From NCBI GenBank assembly GCA_028821605.1, contig JAPPFM010000053.1, forward strand, positions 183,527 through 247,526: a stretch of 64,000 bases of DNA, given 5' to 3'. Origin of the DNA: Candidatus Poribacteria bacterium. Lineage in GTDB: Bacteria; Poribacteria; WGA-4E; WGA-3G. Position 1 is the stretch's first letter. Each line of letters opens with the position of its first letter. A program made the translations under genes and the position numbers. Below, piece after piece: positions 27,888 through 36,322 of the stretch. The notes beneath the pieces are model-generated. The model was not told where the DNA came from. It saw nothing but the letters and a program-made list of their open reading frames with translations, and made no database searches.

Positions 27888-28349
27888 CTATTCAGAACCG
27901 TTTTGTGGCACGCCGGGAGGCGGTTCAGTGAAGGGCTCTCCGCGCTCCTCCGCCGCTGTTCGACGGGCATGCCAAGCCACGACCTCTTGATAAACCTCGG
28001 CTTTGCCTTCTGCTTTGCCTTCCGCTTTAGCTTCCGCTTTGGCTGCCTGAATTCGTTTTTCTTGTCTCGCTAAATACCAATCTGACAATAACATGAGGAA
28101 ATCTATGCCTCCCACTATCATTCCAACAAATGCTCCCCCAACAGGGATAAAGTCCGAAATATCCTTCAGTACATTTTGAATGGATTCGTGCCCTTTCCAA
28201 CCTCTCGTTAGTTCATAATTTAAAGCGATGTAACCATAGATGATAACAAAGAGAGAAATCAGAAATAGAACAACCCCCGCTTTCCCTGTCCGCCAAAAGT
28301 CTCTTACGGCTCGCCAGAATACCTCTGACTTTTTCAAAATGTCCTCCAT
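27888..28349 (-). CDS. Small two-helix membrane protein with charged Ala/Glu/Lys tail
   Basis: 153 aa from ATG 28349. Two hydrophobic helices are seen, GVVLFLISLFVIIYGYIAL and a segment around GGAFVGMIVGGIDFLMLL. A helical KAEAKAEGKAEGKAE tract and a Pro-rich end (EPFTEPPPGVPQ) follow. The consensus promoter at 28362-28390 puts the transcript start within about 6 nt of the ATG. The mRNA is therefore nearly leaderless, unless translation starts at TTG 28337, which has GGAGG 5 nt upstream. No function is recognised. It is divergent from the FIST gene. Confidence 0.7.
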   Translation of the reverse strand: MEDILKKSEVFWRAVRDFWRTGKAGVVLFLISLFVIIYGYIALNYELTRGWKGHESIQNVLKDISDFIPVGGAFVGMIVGGIDFLMLLSDWYLARQEKRIQAAKAEAKAEGKAEGKAEVYQEVVAWHARRTAAEERGEPFTEPPPGVPQNGSE

Positions 28350-28361
28350 TAAATTAAAAAT

Positions 28362-28390
28362 ATAATAGCATGTCCGATATAGATTGTCAA
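28362..28390 (-). promoter_or_regulatory. Promoter of the small membrane protein gene
   Basis: On the minus strand, TTGACA (28390-28385), 17 bp, then TATTAT (28367-28362). The predicted start point is about 28355. Confidence 0.75.
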
Positions 28391-28515
28391 CGAAAAAACC
28401 TGTCGGTTCTATCGGAGAAATCGCGCGCCGGCACTTCACTCTTACAGAAGTCTGTCGGGATTTGGAAATCTCGCCTGCTACAAAACTGAGTGTCCTATCC
28501 TTTTTAAGCAAATTG

Positions 28516-28544
28516 TTGACCTTTTCTAATAGATACTGTATGAT
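28516..28544 (+). promoter_or_regulatory. Promoter of the FIST gene
   Basis: TTGACC (28516-28521), 17 bp, then TATGAT (28539-28544). The leader to ATG 28570 would be about 20 nt. Confidence 0.65.
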
Positions 28545-28569
28545 ATGCAACAAAAGGCAGGTGAGAAAA

Positions 28570-29742
28570 ATGATTCATGTAGGTGTCGGACATTCGCAAA
28601 GCCTTTCCACTGTGGAAGCAGCGGAACGCGCAACACGCATGGCGATGGGAAACGCTGGGATCGCTAAAGCTGACCTTGCCATTGTGTTTGCCACTATTAA
28701 TTATCAAACAGAATATGAAGAGTTATACCAGACGGTTCATGCTGCCTCCAGTTGTGATGAGCTCATCGGGTGTAGTGGAATGACTGTCCTAACTTCAGTT
28801 GGAGAGTTTGAAGAAGAACCTGCACTTGCCGTGATGGTTCTCCGTAGCGAGCAACTTTCCGCTGTGTCATTTAGTGCACAAGGGACAGCGTCCGAGATTG
28901 GGGAACAGATACAGGAACACGTCCAGTCGGGACTTGAAAATGACTCACTTCTGCTAATTTTCCCAGATGTTCGTGCTGTGAATCCAGCGGAACTTGTGGC
29001 GTATATCGGTAGTGATGGGATTGCCTTGCCTATTGTAGGGGCTGCTGTTTCCGGCGATGCCATTGGTGCACAAATGTACCATTGGAGGGGTGATCAGGCG
29101 ACAGCGGGCGGTGTTACAGGTGCCCTCTTGACTGGAGACTTCAATGCAGAGATCGGTGTTGCACAAGGATGTCAACCTATCGGCGAGCCGCGTGAAGTCA
29201 CAAAGGCGGACGGACGCGTTATCTTTGAATTAGCAGGCGAACCCGCATTAGAAAATTTTAAGGGAACGCTGCAGGTGCTAACACAGGACGATATTCGGCG
29301 GTCGGGTGGCACGGTTTTCGTCGGAATCGCAATGGATCCTGAGAACAAAAATCCGACCCGAGGCGATTTTCTGATCCGCAATCTTGTGGGTATTAATGAG
29401 GAACACGCCGCGCTCGCCATATCCGAGGAAGTGACAGAGGGACAATTGGTGCAATTCCATCTGCGGAATCCGCTCGCCGCAGCGGAGGAAATTCAAGCAA
29501 TTATAACACAGTTGGCTGAGAAAACACGTTCACGGTCCCCTGCGTTCGGGCTTTATTTTAACTGCTTGGGGCGTGGCAAAGGATTGTATGGCGCGGCAAA
29601 TCATGACATCGGGGTTATTCAAGAGAAGTTTCCGGGGCTCCCTGTTATCGGATTCTTCGGCAATTCGGAGTTTGCACCGATTGGCGGACACAACTTCGCA
29701 CACGCCTATACCGGTGTATTTGTGCTTTGCTCCGCAAACTGA
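28570..29742 (+). CDS. FIST (N and C) domain protein
   Basis: 390 aa. FIST domains occur in signal-transduction proteins and are thought to sense small ligands such as amino acids. The N-terminal part has ATRMAMGNAGIAKADLAIVF and CDELIGCSG; the C-terminal part has FGLYFNCLGRGKGLYG and PVIGFFGNSEFAPIGG, all characteristic. No output domain is attached. I chose ATG 28570 because it follows a promoter and a purine-rich AGGTGAG site. The lactonase gene at 29760 follows after 17 nt, so both probably form one transcript. Confidence 0.85.
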   Translation: MIHVGVGHSQSLSTVEAAERATRMAMGNAGIAKADLAIVFATINYQTEYEELYQTVHAASSCDELIGCSGMTVLTSVGEFEEEPALAVMVLRSEQLSAVSFSAQGTASEIGEQIQEHVQSGLENDSLLLIFPDVRAVNPAELVAYIGSDGIALPIVGAAVSGDAIGAQMYHWRGDQATAGGVTGALLTGDFNAEIGVAQGCQPIGEPREVTKADGRVIFELAGEPALENFKGTLQVLTQDDIRRSGGTVFVGIAMDPENKNPTRGDFLIRNLVGINEEHAALAISEEVTEGQLVQFHLRNPLAAAEEIQAIITQLAEKTRSRSPAFGLYFNCLGRGKGLYGAANHDIGVIQEKFPGLPVIGFFGNSEFAPIGGHNFAHAYTGVFVLCSAN

Positions 29743-29759
29743 ATTTGAGGGACCAAAGA

Positions 29760-30596
29760 ATGAATGAAGAACTTTTTGTGAGTCGAGAATTTACACCCAT
29801 CGACGGGTTTACGTCCGGAATCGAGGGACCCGCCTGTGACGCAGCAGGCAATCTATACGCTGTGAACTACGAGCGACAGCACACGATTGGCCAGGTTACA
29901 CCTGATGGCACCGCAAGCGTTTTCGTTGAACTACCAACAGGTAGCATCGGCAACGGTATCCGTTTCGACAGTGATGGTTTTATGTACATTGCCGACTATA
30001 CGAACCACAATGTCCTCAAAGTGGATATGGACACACGGAACATCAGCGTCCATGCGCATGAACCGACAATGAACCAACCTAACGACATCGCTATTGGTGC
30101 TAACGATATTCTCTATGCGAGCGATCCGAATTGGGCTGAGTCAACTGGTCAAATTTGGCGCGTGGATAGGGATGGCAAAGTGACGCTGCTTGAAGCGGAT
30201 ATGGGCACGACAAACGGCATTGAGGTGAGTCCTGATGAAAAAGTGCTGTATGTCAACGAATCAGCGCAACGTAACGTCTGGGCTTATGACCTATCCTCCG
30301 AAGGGGAAATCAGCAACAAACGCCTCCTGATCCAGTTTCCTGATTTCAATATGGACGGGATGCGGTGTGATATTGAAGGCAATCTTTATATCACCCGGCA
30401 CGGCAAAGGCACCGTGGCAAAACTCTCCCCCGCAGGTGAGGTGTTATTGGAAGTGCAGTTAACTGGTAAACTCTGCTCCAATATCGCCTTTGGGGGTCCA
30501 GATGGGTGTACCTGCTACGTCACAATGGCAGACCGCGGAAATGTAGAAGTATTTCGCGTTGACCTCCCCGGTAGAAGTTGGCAGCTGTTCCAATAG
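29760..30596 (+). CDS. SMP-30/gluconolactonase-like beta-propeller
   Basis: 278 aa, a six-bladed propeller of the SMP-30/gluconolactonase/LRE family, Ca2+-dependent lactonases acting on sugar lactones. Visible family pieces are GIEGPACDAAGNLYAVNY, GNGIRFDSDGFMYIADYTN, NQPNDIAIGANDILYASDP, GTTNGIEVSPDEKVLYVNES and NMDGMRCDIEGNLYIT. The metal ligands would be the Glu of IEGP and the Asn/Asp residues of the NDIAIG and TNGIEVSPD segments. No signal peptide. GAGGGA lies 8 nt before ATG 29760. Confidence 0.85.
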   Translation: MNEELFVSREFTPIDGFTSGIEGPACDAAGNLYAVNYERQHTIGQVTPDGTASVFVELPTGSIGNGIRFDSDGFMYIADYTNHNVLKVDMDTRNISVHAHEPTMNQPNDIAIGANDILYASDPNWAESTGQIWRVDRDGKVTLLEADMGTTNGIEVSPDEKVLYVNESAQRNVWAYDLSSEGEISNKRLLIQFPDFNMDGMRCDIEGNLYITRHGKGTVAKLSPAGEVLLEVQLTGKLCSNIAFGGPDGCTCYVTMADRGNVEVFRVDLPGRSWQLFQ

Positions 30597-30623
30597 ATAC
30601 ATTTTTTCTATAATAGCGGAGTC

Positions 30624-30652
30624 TTGACAACTCGCCTGATCTGTGGTAATAT
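30624..30652 (+). promoter_or_regulatory. Promoter of the third LamG gene
   Basis: TTGACA (30624-30629), 17 bp, TAATAT (30647-30652). The leader is about 30 nt and includes GGAGG before GTG 30689. Confidence 0.75.
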
Positions 30653-30688
30653 TGTACATATTAATTACTATCTCTATGGAGGTAACTT

Positions 30689-31471
30689 GTGAAACAACTA
30701 TTTCTTATCTTAATCCTTGTTGTGGTTTGTACCACTTATGCGACTGCTGATTTGCTCGAAGGACTTGTGCTGTACATGCCACTTGACGAGGGAAACGGTA
30801 AAAAGACCGAGGATTTCTCAGAAAACGGCTTAGAAGGTGCCCTCACCGGTGGTGCAAAATGGGTTGATGGCAAATTCGGAAAGGCTCTTGAATTTAGCGC
30901 GTCCAGCGATTTTGTCGCTATTGAAGACGACGCAGTTTTTCATATTGAAGATGAAATCACGCAAGCAGCATGGATTAATCTCAATCGGCTGCCGAGCGCA
31001 CACGCTATCGTTTTTGGGACTCGTGCTGGCGGTGGGGCAAGGCACATTGGGTTCGGCTACGGGATGAACCCCGGAAACGGTATCAAGGTCTGGACAAACG
31101 GTGCTGGTGGTGGGTTTTTGGACATTAACGATAACAAAACCGGCTTGGATACCGGTAAATGGTATTACCTTTCCTATACCCATACATCGGACAATAAGGG
31201 TAAAGTTAAGATTTACGTAGATGGCAAAGTAACGCATGAACAGGATTCTAATAATCCTGTAGCACCCGCGGGGGTTACGAGCCAGATTCAGATCGGCACA
31301 TGGGCAGGCGAAGCGTGGCCCGGTATAGTTGATGAGGTTCGGCTCTGGAACCGTGCGCTTTCTGATGATGAAATGGAACAGAGCATGGAAATGGGGGCTG
31401 ATGAGTTCTTGGCTGTCAATCCAAAAGACAAACTCGCCACATCTTGGGGCAAAATTAAGAAACTTCGCTAA
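30689..31471 (+). CDS. Secreted LamG domain protein with conserved C-terminal tail
   Basis: 260 aa; GTG 30689 has GGAGG with proper spacing. The signal peptide (LFLILILVVVCTTYAT) is followed by one complete LamG/concanavalin-like domain: LVLYMPLDEGNGKKTEDFSE, GKFGKALEFSASSDFVAIED, QAAWINL, GKVKIYVDGKV and VDEVRLWNRALSDDEME. These are the classical LamG_3 signature strands, normally glycan binding. The protein ends with VNPKDKLATSWGKIKKLR, the tail shared with three other proteins in this window. It has its own promoter and terminator, so it is a single-gene unit. Confidence 0.85.
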   Translation: MKQLFLILILVVVCTTYATADLLEGLVLYMPLDEGNGKKTEDFSENGLEGALTGGAKWVDGKFGKALEFSASSDFVAIEDDAVFHIEDEITQAAWINLNRLPSAHAIVFGTRAGGGARHIGFGYGMNPGNGIKVWTNGAGGGFLDINDNKTGLDTGKWYYLSYTHTSDNKGKVKIYVDGKVTHEQDSNNPVAPAGVTSQIQIGTWAGEAWPGIVDEVRLWNRALSDDEMEQSMEMGADEFLAVNPKDKLATSWGKIKKLR

Positions 31472-31478
31472 CAGTAAT

Positions 31479-31501
31479 GAGGCGGCAATTTTTGTCGCCT
31501 C
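31479..31501 (+). terminator. Intrinsic terminator after the third LamG gene
   Basis: GAGGCGGCAA (31479-31488) pairs with TTGTCGCCTC (31492-31501) around a 3-nt loop, with a single G-T pair. Only a weak pyrimidine tract follows. Confidence 0.6.
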
Positions 31502-31533
31502 TCTCTATTGCAAGCTATCGGAATATTGACCTT

Positions 31534-32085
31534 ATGGAACAATACGGTTCTGTTTTAAAGCGGCTCGAAAAAACCGCGAAACAGTATACCAATATCGCGC
31601 CCGAGAACGGGCAATTTCTCTCTATTCTTATCCAATCCATTCAGGCGCGAAACGTCCTTGAAGTTGGGACGAGTAACGGATACTCGGCAATCTGGCTTGC
31701 CGCTGCTCTGAAAGAGACCGGCGGTAGCCTCATCACGCTTGAGTTTGACCAGAGACGAGCGGAGGAGGCGCAAACACATCTTCAGGAAGTCGGACTGGAC
31801 AGCATCGTTGAGGTCCGCGTCGGGAACGCACTTGACGAAATCCCGAAGTGCAACGCAACCTTTGATCTCGTGTTCCTTGATGCCGAGAAAAACGAGTATC
31901 GACGCTATCTTGAATTAGCATTGCCAAATATCCGTACGGGTGGTCTCATCGTCGCGGACGATACCGTAACAATGCGCGACGAAATGCCAGATTATGTCGA
32001 ATTCGTCTTCAACACACCAACATTAAGTTCGGTTGATATTCCCTTGGACGACGGTATTATTTTGAGTTATAAAACCGGAGATTAA
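31534..32085 (+). CDS. O-methyltransferase (family 3, SAM-dependent)
   Basis: 183 aa of the catechol/caffeoyl-CoA O-methyltransferase type. The SAM-binding motif is VLEVGTSNGYSAIWLA, followed by SLITLEFDQRRAEEAQTHL and the metal/substrate motif DLVFLDAEKNEYRRYLE, then GGLIVADDTV. I placed the start at ATG 31534, because an upstream in-frame ATG at 31477 lies inside the LamG terminator hairpin. The acceptor substrate is unknown. Confidence 0.87.
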   Translation: MEQYGSVLKRLEKTAKQYTNIAPENGQFLSILIQSIQARNVLEVGTSNGYSAIWLAAALKETGGSLITLEFDQRRAEEAQTHLQEVGLDSIVEVRVGNALDEIPKCNATFDLVFLDAEKNEYRRYLELALPNIRTGGLIVADDTVTMRDEMPDYVEFVFNTPTLSSVDIPLDDGIILSYKTGD

Positions 32086-32124
32086 GATATAGTCATACAT
32101 TAAGATACCAAGAGGGCATCCAAA

Positions 32125-33318
32125 ATTTCGCTCCAATCTAAACTCTCAGACAAATCCACCCGTTTCACCGAATCCGTCATCCGTGGTATGACGCAGCTCT
32201 GCCTGCGCTACAATGCGATCAACCTATCACAAGGTACGCCAGCGTATCAACCCCCTCCCGAAGTCAAAGCCGCAGCAATTCAAGCAATCCAAGAAGGATA
32301 TAATCAATATAGCATCACGTGGGGAGCACCGGCATTTCGAGAAACAATCGCACAGAAGATGACGACGTTTAACGACATTCCCACCGATCCTGACAGAAAC
32401 GTCACCGTCACCTGCGGTTCAACCGAAGGCATGCTCTCCTCGCTTCTCGCGGTTATCAATCCCGATGACGAGATTATCATCTTTGAACCCTTTTATGAAA
32501 ACTACGGACCGGATACGATCATCTCTGGTGCGAAACCGGTCTATGTAGCATTACAAGAGACACCGGCATCTGATGGTACTATCCAATTTACCTATGACGC
32601 AACTGAACTCAGAGATGCCTTTTCTACCAATACGAAAGCAATCATCATAAACACTCCGAATAATCCGCTCGGCAAGGTTTTTCGTCGAGACGAACTTCAA
32701 CAGATTGCTGACCTCTGCTGTGAGTATGACTCGCTCGCTATCACCGATGAAATATATGAGCACATGATTTACGATGAAAGACCACATATTAGCATCGGTG
32801 CTCTACCGCAGATGCGGGATCGAACGATTACCGTGTCAGGGTTGAGCAAAGCGTATTCAATGACTGGATGGCGGTTGGGGTATGTCATCGCGCCAGAGCC
32901 GTTAACCGATGCGATCCGTAAAATGCACGATTTTTTGACCGTCGGTGCGCCGCACCCACTTCAACGTGCCGGGGTTGTCGCTCTCAATTTACCACCGAGT
33001 TATCACCAAGAATTGGTTGCGAGATATGATAAGAATCGCAAACGTCTCGTAAATGACCTTACAGAAGCCGGGTTTGTCTGCCATGAGCCAGAGGGTGCCT
33101 ATTACATCATGACCGACATCACCGATTTTGGGTTTCCAGACGATACGGTTTTTGCCCACTGGTTGGTGAAAGAGATTGGTGTAGGTGGTGTGCCGGGTTC
33201 CAGTTTCTACAGCCGTCCGCACCTCGGCAGGACGAAATTTCGGTTTATGTTCAGCATGGCGGACGACATCCTCGCTGAAGCTGCTGAACGATTGATGCAA
33301 ATCAAAACGAAAATCTGA
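32125..33318 (+). CDS. PLP-dependent aminotransferase class I/II (probable ATT start)
   Basis: 397 aa if started at ATT 32125, or 376 aa from the first ATG at 32188. The fold-type-I signature is present: NAINLSQGTPAYQPP, TCGSTEGMLSSL, NTPNNPLGKVF, AITDEIYEHMIYDE, and the PLP lysine in VSGLSKAYSMTGWRLGYV. In-frame codons before 32188 encode LSDKSTRFTESVIRGM, the usual N-terminal helix of this family, but contain no ATG, GTG or TTG. ATT 32125 is preceded by AAGAGGG with about 9-nt spacing, so a non-canonical start, or an assembly error, is likely. The probable role is amino-acid transamination (aspartate/kynurenine-type). Confidence 0.82.
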   Translation: MSLQSKLSDKSTRFTESVIRGMTQLCLRYNAINLSQGTPAYQPPPEVKAAAIQAIQEGYNQYSITWGAPAFRETIAQKMTTFNDIPTDPDRNVTVTCGSTEGMLSSLLAVINPDDEIIIFEPFYENYGPDTIISGAKPVYVALQETPASDGTIQFTYDATELRDAFSTNTKAIIINTPNNPLGKVFRRDELQQIADLCCEYDSLAITDEIYEHMIYDERPHISIGALPQMRDRTITVSGLSKAYSMTGWRLGYVIAPEPLTDAIRKMHDFLTVGAPHPLQRAGVVALNLPPSYHQELVARYDKNRKRLVNDLTEAGFVCHEPEGAYYIMTDITDFGFPDDTVFAHWLVKEIGVGGVPGSSFYSRPHLGRTKFRFMFSMADDILAEAAERLMQIKTKI

Positions 33319-33367
33319 TAAGAATAGTTTTCAGTTGTCAGTTAAGAGGGTTTCTAGTCCCTGTGGG

Positions 33368-33384
33368 TGTGGTTTGTAACCGCA
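33368..33384. repeat. TGYGGTT hairpin repeat variant
   Basis: TGTGGTT (33368-33374) and AACCGCA (33378-33384) pair around a 3-nt loop. It is a divergent member of the GGCGAGGTT hairpin family. A second hairpin, AAATCCGT (33411-33418) with ACGGATTT (33439-33446), follows. Confidence 0.45.
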
Positions 33385-33503
33385 TCGATTTTGCGGTTTT
33401 CGTTAGAACCAAATCCGTAGTCCATAACGTAGTGGAGGACGGATTTGAGGAACGCACCTCAAAGTCAAAACGCACTTCATTACTCCGCAAGGTAAAATTA
33501 AAA

Positions 33504-33710
33504 ATGGACATTTCTCTTGAAAATGAAACCCAAGACATCTACAGAAGGGAAATTGAGGCACTTATTCAGCGCGACGAGAAGTATAGAGATTTAGGGCACG
33601 CGGAACTTGAGGCGATTGTGCGCGCCTTTGAATTGACCTTGACAAACGGACGTGAGAAGGTCCGAGCACAGATGCTTTACGACCTCATTCACCAAAAGAG
33701 AGACGATTGA
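33504..33710 (+). CDS. Small protein preceding the Rad50-like ATPase
   Basis: 68 aa from ATG 33504. It is predicted all-helical and charged (MDISLENETQDIYRREIEAL, then a C-terminal LIHQKRDD). No known domain is visible. Its TGA ends 1 nt before the ATG of the ATPase gene, so the two are cotranscribed and probably translationally coupled. It could be a regulatory or structural partner of the ATPase; this is an inference from gene order only. Confidence 0.65.
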   Translation: MDISLENETQDIYRREIEALIQRDEKYRDLGHAELEAIVRAFELTLTNGREKVRAQMLYDLIHQKRDD

Positions 33711-33711
33711 T

Positions 33712-35586
33712 ATGCAGTTAGAGCGGATCCGGCTTAAGACTTTCGGCTGTTTCCAACAGCGTGATTTTGAACTCCATAACGGCATGAATCTCATTTTTGG
33801 TCCCAATTTCAGTGGGAAAAGCACACTTGTCAACGCAATCTTCTTTACGTTGACGGGGAAACCGATTGTCCCGCGCGTGGATACCTCTGCCATTAAAAAC
33901 GCCAAAGCCTATAGCGGTACAGCCGGACTCCAATTTGTCGTGGATGGTGTGCGTTACCAGCTCTACCGTGCCACTGGAAAACGCATCCAGCTCCGTTCTG
34001 AGAAAAACGGCGCGTGGCATGTTCTTTTTGATGAGAATCGAGTCAAGGTGACGGAAACGATGTTGCAAGAAAAATTTGGGATTATGCACGAGCAACTTGC
34101 CCTCACCGCCTTCCTCCGCGAAGGAGAAATTTTTGAATTCCTCGCCCGCCAAACCGCGAGTCGCCGCGATATTCTCCACACCCTTCTCGGTATTGACAGA
34201 TTAATAGAGGTCCGACAACGGTTCATTGACACGCGCCGTATAGCCAAACGTGAACAGGGAAGGATCCATGCCCACCAAAATAGTTTGCGGTTCAATGCTC
34301 AGAACGCAAACGCATCCGAGATCAAGCGGATTGAAGCGAAGTTGAAAGATTTGGAAGCCGCTTACGGTGCCGAGACAGGCGATGCCGCACTCATCGAAGA
34401 ATGGCTACAGCACCAGAACCGCTTGCAAAAGCAATTGGACACGCTTACTAATGAGCAACACGGGATATTGAGCGGTTTTAGTGATGTTGCACAGCTTCGT
34501 GAGATGATAACCAAGATTGAAACTGGAATTCAGGGCACCACCGGATTAGAGACGAAACGAGAGGAATTGATACAGCAAATTGGCAGCCATGAATCACAAA
34601 TTGACGCGTTGACAAACGTCTGTAACACGCTCCGTAACCTGATTGAGAACGATGAGCAGCACTGTCCGACCTGTTATCAGAAGGTTGAGCGTGAAGTCGT
34701 TCAGCAGATTATTGACGAAAAAGAGGCTGAGAAGTCTCAACGCCAAACTGAATTGGATGTCCACAAACAATCATTGGACACAGAAACAGCGAATTTAAAA
34801 AGTCGGCGTGAACTTGAAGAACGGCTGCAAACTTTGCAGCGGCTTTTGACGCAATTTGAACAACGCTCTGGTGAAATTGAGGAGATTAAGAACGAACTCA
34901 CTACGCTAACTTCTCGGTTAACTGAAAGGGGCATCCAAAAAGGTGAACAACTGCCTTCTGAAACCCCGACAGGTTTAGACAAACCGAAGTTGAAAGCCCA
35001 AATTGATCAGGAACGGAAACGCCTTGATCAGCTCAAACAGCAAGAGGCTGTCCGTTTAGATAGGCTCGGTGCGCTCCGGCGCGTAAATAGAGACGCGGCA
35101 AAGGTTGAAAAGACGCTCCTTAGCTTAGAACTCGCCTGTGCAGGCGTTGACAAAACCATCGAAACCCTCCAACAACAGATTCTCAAGCCTGCTGAGGAGG
35201 AATTACATCACTGGCTCGAAAAGATGGAACTCTTTTCTATTTCTCGTGGGAACGGGGGACAAACCCGCGTTGACTTGCAACGCCAACACCTACTCCCTTC
35301 GCTAACGATAGATGGTGTCGATCGGAGTTTGATGCTGCTCAGCGGTAGTGAGAAGATGTTTCTCTATCTCTGCTTCAAAGTCGCCCTCGCCAAGGTCTTA
35401 GGCAACCCTGGTTTCTTCGTGTTTGACGATCCGACGCTCCATTTAGATGGTGAACGGAAAGCGTTGATGGTAGATTTTATCTGTCAACTCGCTGAAGAAC
35501 ACCAAGTCGTTGTGACGAGTTATGATGAGGATGTCCGTTCGGGGTTGGAGGGCGCGCATCTCATTGAGATGAGCAGAGAAACATAG
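33712..35586 (+). CDS. Rad50/SbcC-like SMC-type ATPase
   Basis: 624 aa. The N-terminal half of the ATPase head has the Walker A motif FGPNFSGKST (residues 30-39). A coiled coil follows with a zinc-hook CPTCYQK near residue 318. The C-terminal half has the signature-like SGSEKMFLYLCFKVALAK, Walker B FFVFDDPTLHLDGE, and an H-loop-like VVVTSYDEDV. This is the architecture of Rad50/SbcC, but shorter than the usual 850-1,050 residues and without an SbcD/Mre11 nuclease gene next to it. It may process DNA ends or act as a defence ATPase with the 68-aa partner. Confidence 0.82.
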   Translation: MQLERIRLKTFGCFQQRDFELHNGMNLIFGPNFSGKSTLVNAIFFTLTGKPIVPRVDTSAIKNAKAYSGTAGLQFVVDGVRYQLYRATGKRIQLRSEKNGAWHVLFDENRVKVTETMLQEKFGIMHEQLALTAFLREGEIFEFLARQTASRRDILHTLLGIDRLIEVRQRFIDTRRIAKREQGRIHAHQNSLRFNAQNANASEIKRIEAKLKDLEAAYGAETGDAALIEEWLQHQNRLQKQLDTLTNEQHGILSGFSDVAQLREMITKIETGIQGTTGLETKREELIQQIGSHESQIDALTNVCNTLRNLIENDEQHCPTCYQKVEREVVQQIIDEKEAEKSQRQTELDVHKQSLDTETANLKSRRELEERLQTLQRLLTQFEQRSGEIEEIKNELTTLTSRLTERGIQKGEQLPSETPTGLDKPKLKAQIDQERKRLDQLKQQEAVRLDRLGALRRVNRDAAKVEKTLLSLELACAGVDKTIETLQQQILKPAEEELHHWLEKMELFSISRGNGGQTRVDLQRQHLLPSLTIDGVDRSLMLLSGSEKMFLYLCFKVALAKVLGNPGFFVFDDPTLHLDGERKALMVDFICQLAEEHQVVVTSYDEDVRSGLEGAHLIEMSRET

Positions 35587-35676
35587 AGACAGAGCGATTT
35601 AGTTTTCCATATTTGGGTATTTCGCCAAGGAAGCCTCGCCAGCGATAGAGACAGATTTGTTGCTGTGGAAGTCAAA

Positions 35677-36297
35677 CTACTGCATCGGTGAAAACGGGGC
35701 AGGGAGCAGGAGCTTGCTCTCCTGTGTGATCGGTCTGACAGAACCTTTCGGGGGCCAGACACCTTTCTCGCGTGTCTCTGCTCGGATCCGGGCGCGTTCT
35801 TCAAAACTCCGATACGCCCATAGGTGGATGAAATTGTTGACACCACCGTATTCCGAGTACCAACAACCTGCCAAGGGTGAGTATTTCACGCGTTCGGGGA
35901 TAGCAGCACCCCATGCCTCCAGTACTTGCGGCATGCCCTCGACGGGATAAGTGTACAAACGCATTTCATATAACGGACCGAGGTCTTTTTCACCTAAGGG
36001 TTCCATAAAAGGGGCTGGCAGAAAAATCTCAGAGACCATCGACACAATGAGATCGCTTGTATCAGGGGGCCATACCGGATTTGGTTCGGCTTCCGCAGCG
36101 CGTCGGATTTCTGCTCGCTGTTCGAGACTTTCGTAGGGCCATACGGCAACCATCTGATTCAGCGGTCCTACTTCGGTGTACCAATGTCCACCGAGTTTCG
36201 AGAGTTCTTGGCGAGCCGGTAATTTTTCGCCGAAGCGTTCCCAGTATTCGTTAAGTTGACCGAGTTTCAGGTTATAGGTTCTTATTTCATAGATCAC
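35677..36297 (-). CDS. NIPSNAP family protein (tandem domain)
   Basis: 206 aa formed by two NIPSNAP-like ferredoxin-fold domains: MIYEIRTYNLKLGQLNEYWE and, after residue 100, LYEMRLYTYPVEGMPQVLEA. Conserved GxHWYTEVGPLNQMVAVWPY and GCWYSEYGGVNNFIHLWAY motifs are duplicated, which shows internal duplication. NIPSNAP proteins are dimeric alpha/beta barrels with poorly defined roles, often near catabolic oxygenases. No signal peptide. The gene lies on the opposite strand to the Rad50-like gene, next to the PIN gene but with its own start. Confidence 0.82.
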   Translation of the reverse strand: MIYEIRTYNLKLGQLNEYWERFGEKLPARQELSKLGGHWYTEVGPLNQMVAVWPYESLEQRAEIRRAAEAEPNPVWPPDTSDLIVSMVSEIFLPAPFMEPLGEKDLGPLYEMRLYTYPVEGMPQVLEAWGAAIPERVKYSPLAGCWYSEYGGVNNFIHLWAYRSFEERARIRAETREKGVWPPKGSVRPITQESKLLLPAPFSPMQ

Positions 36298-36322
36298 GCT
36301 ATCTCTCCTATGTTTTAAGGCG

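Noticed and set aside
31477..31533. Upstream in-frame start of the O-methyltransferase
   Set aside because: It lies within the terminator hairpin of the LamG gene and adds residues unlike the family.
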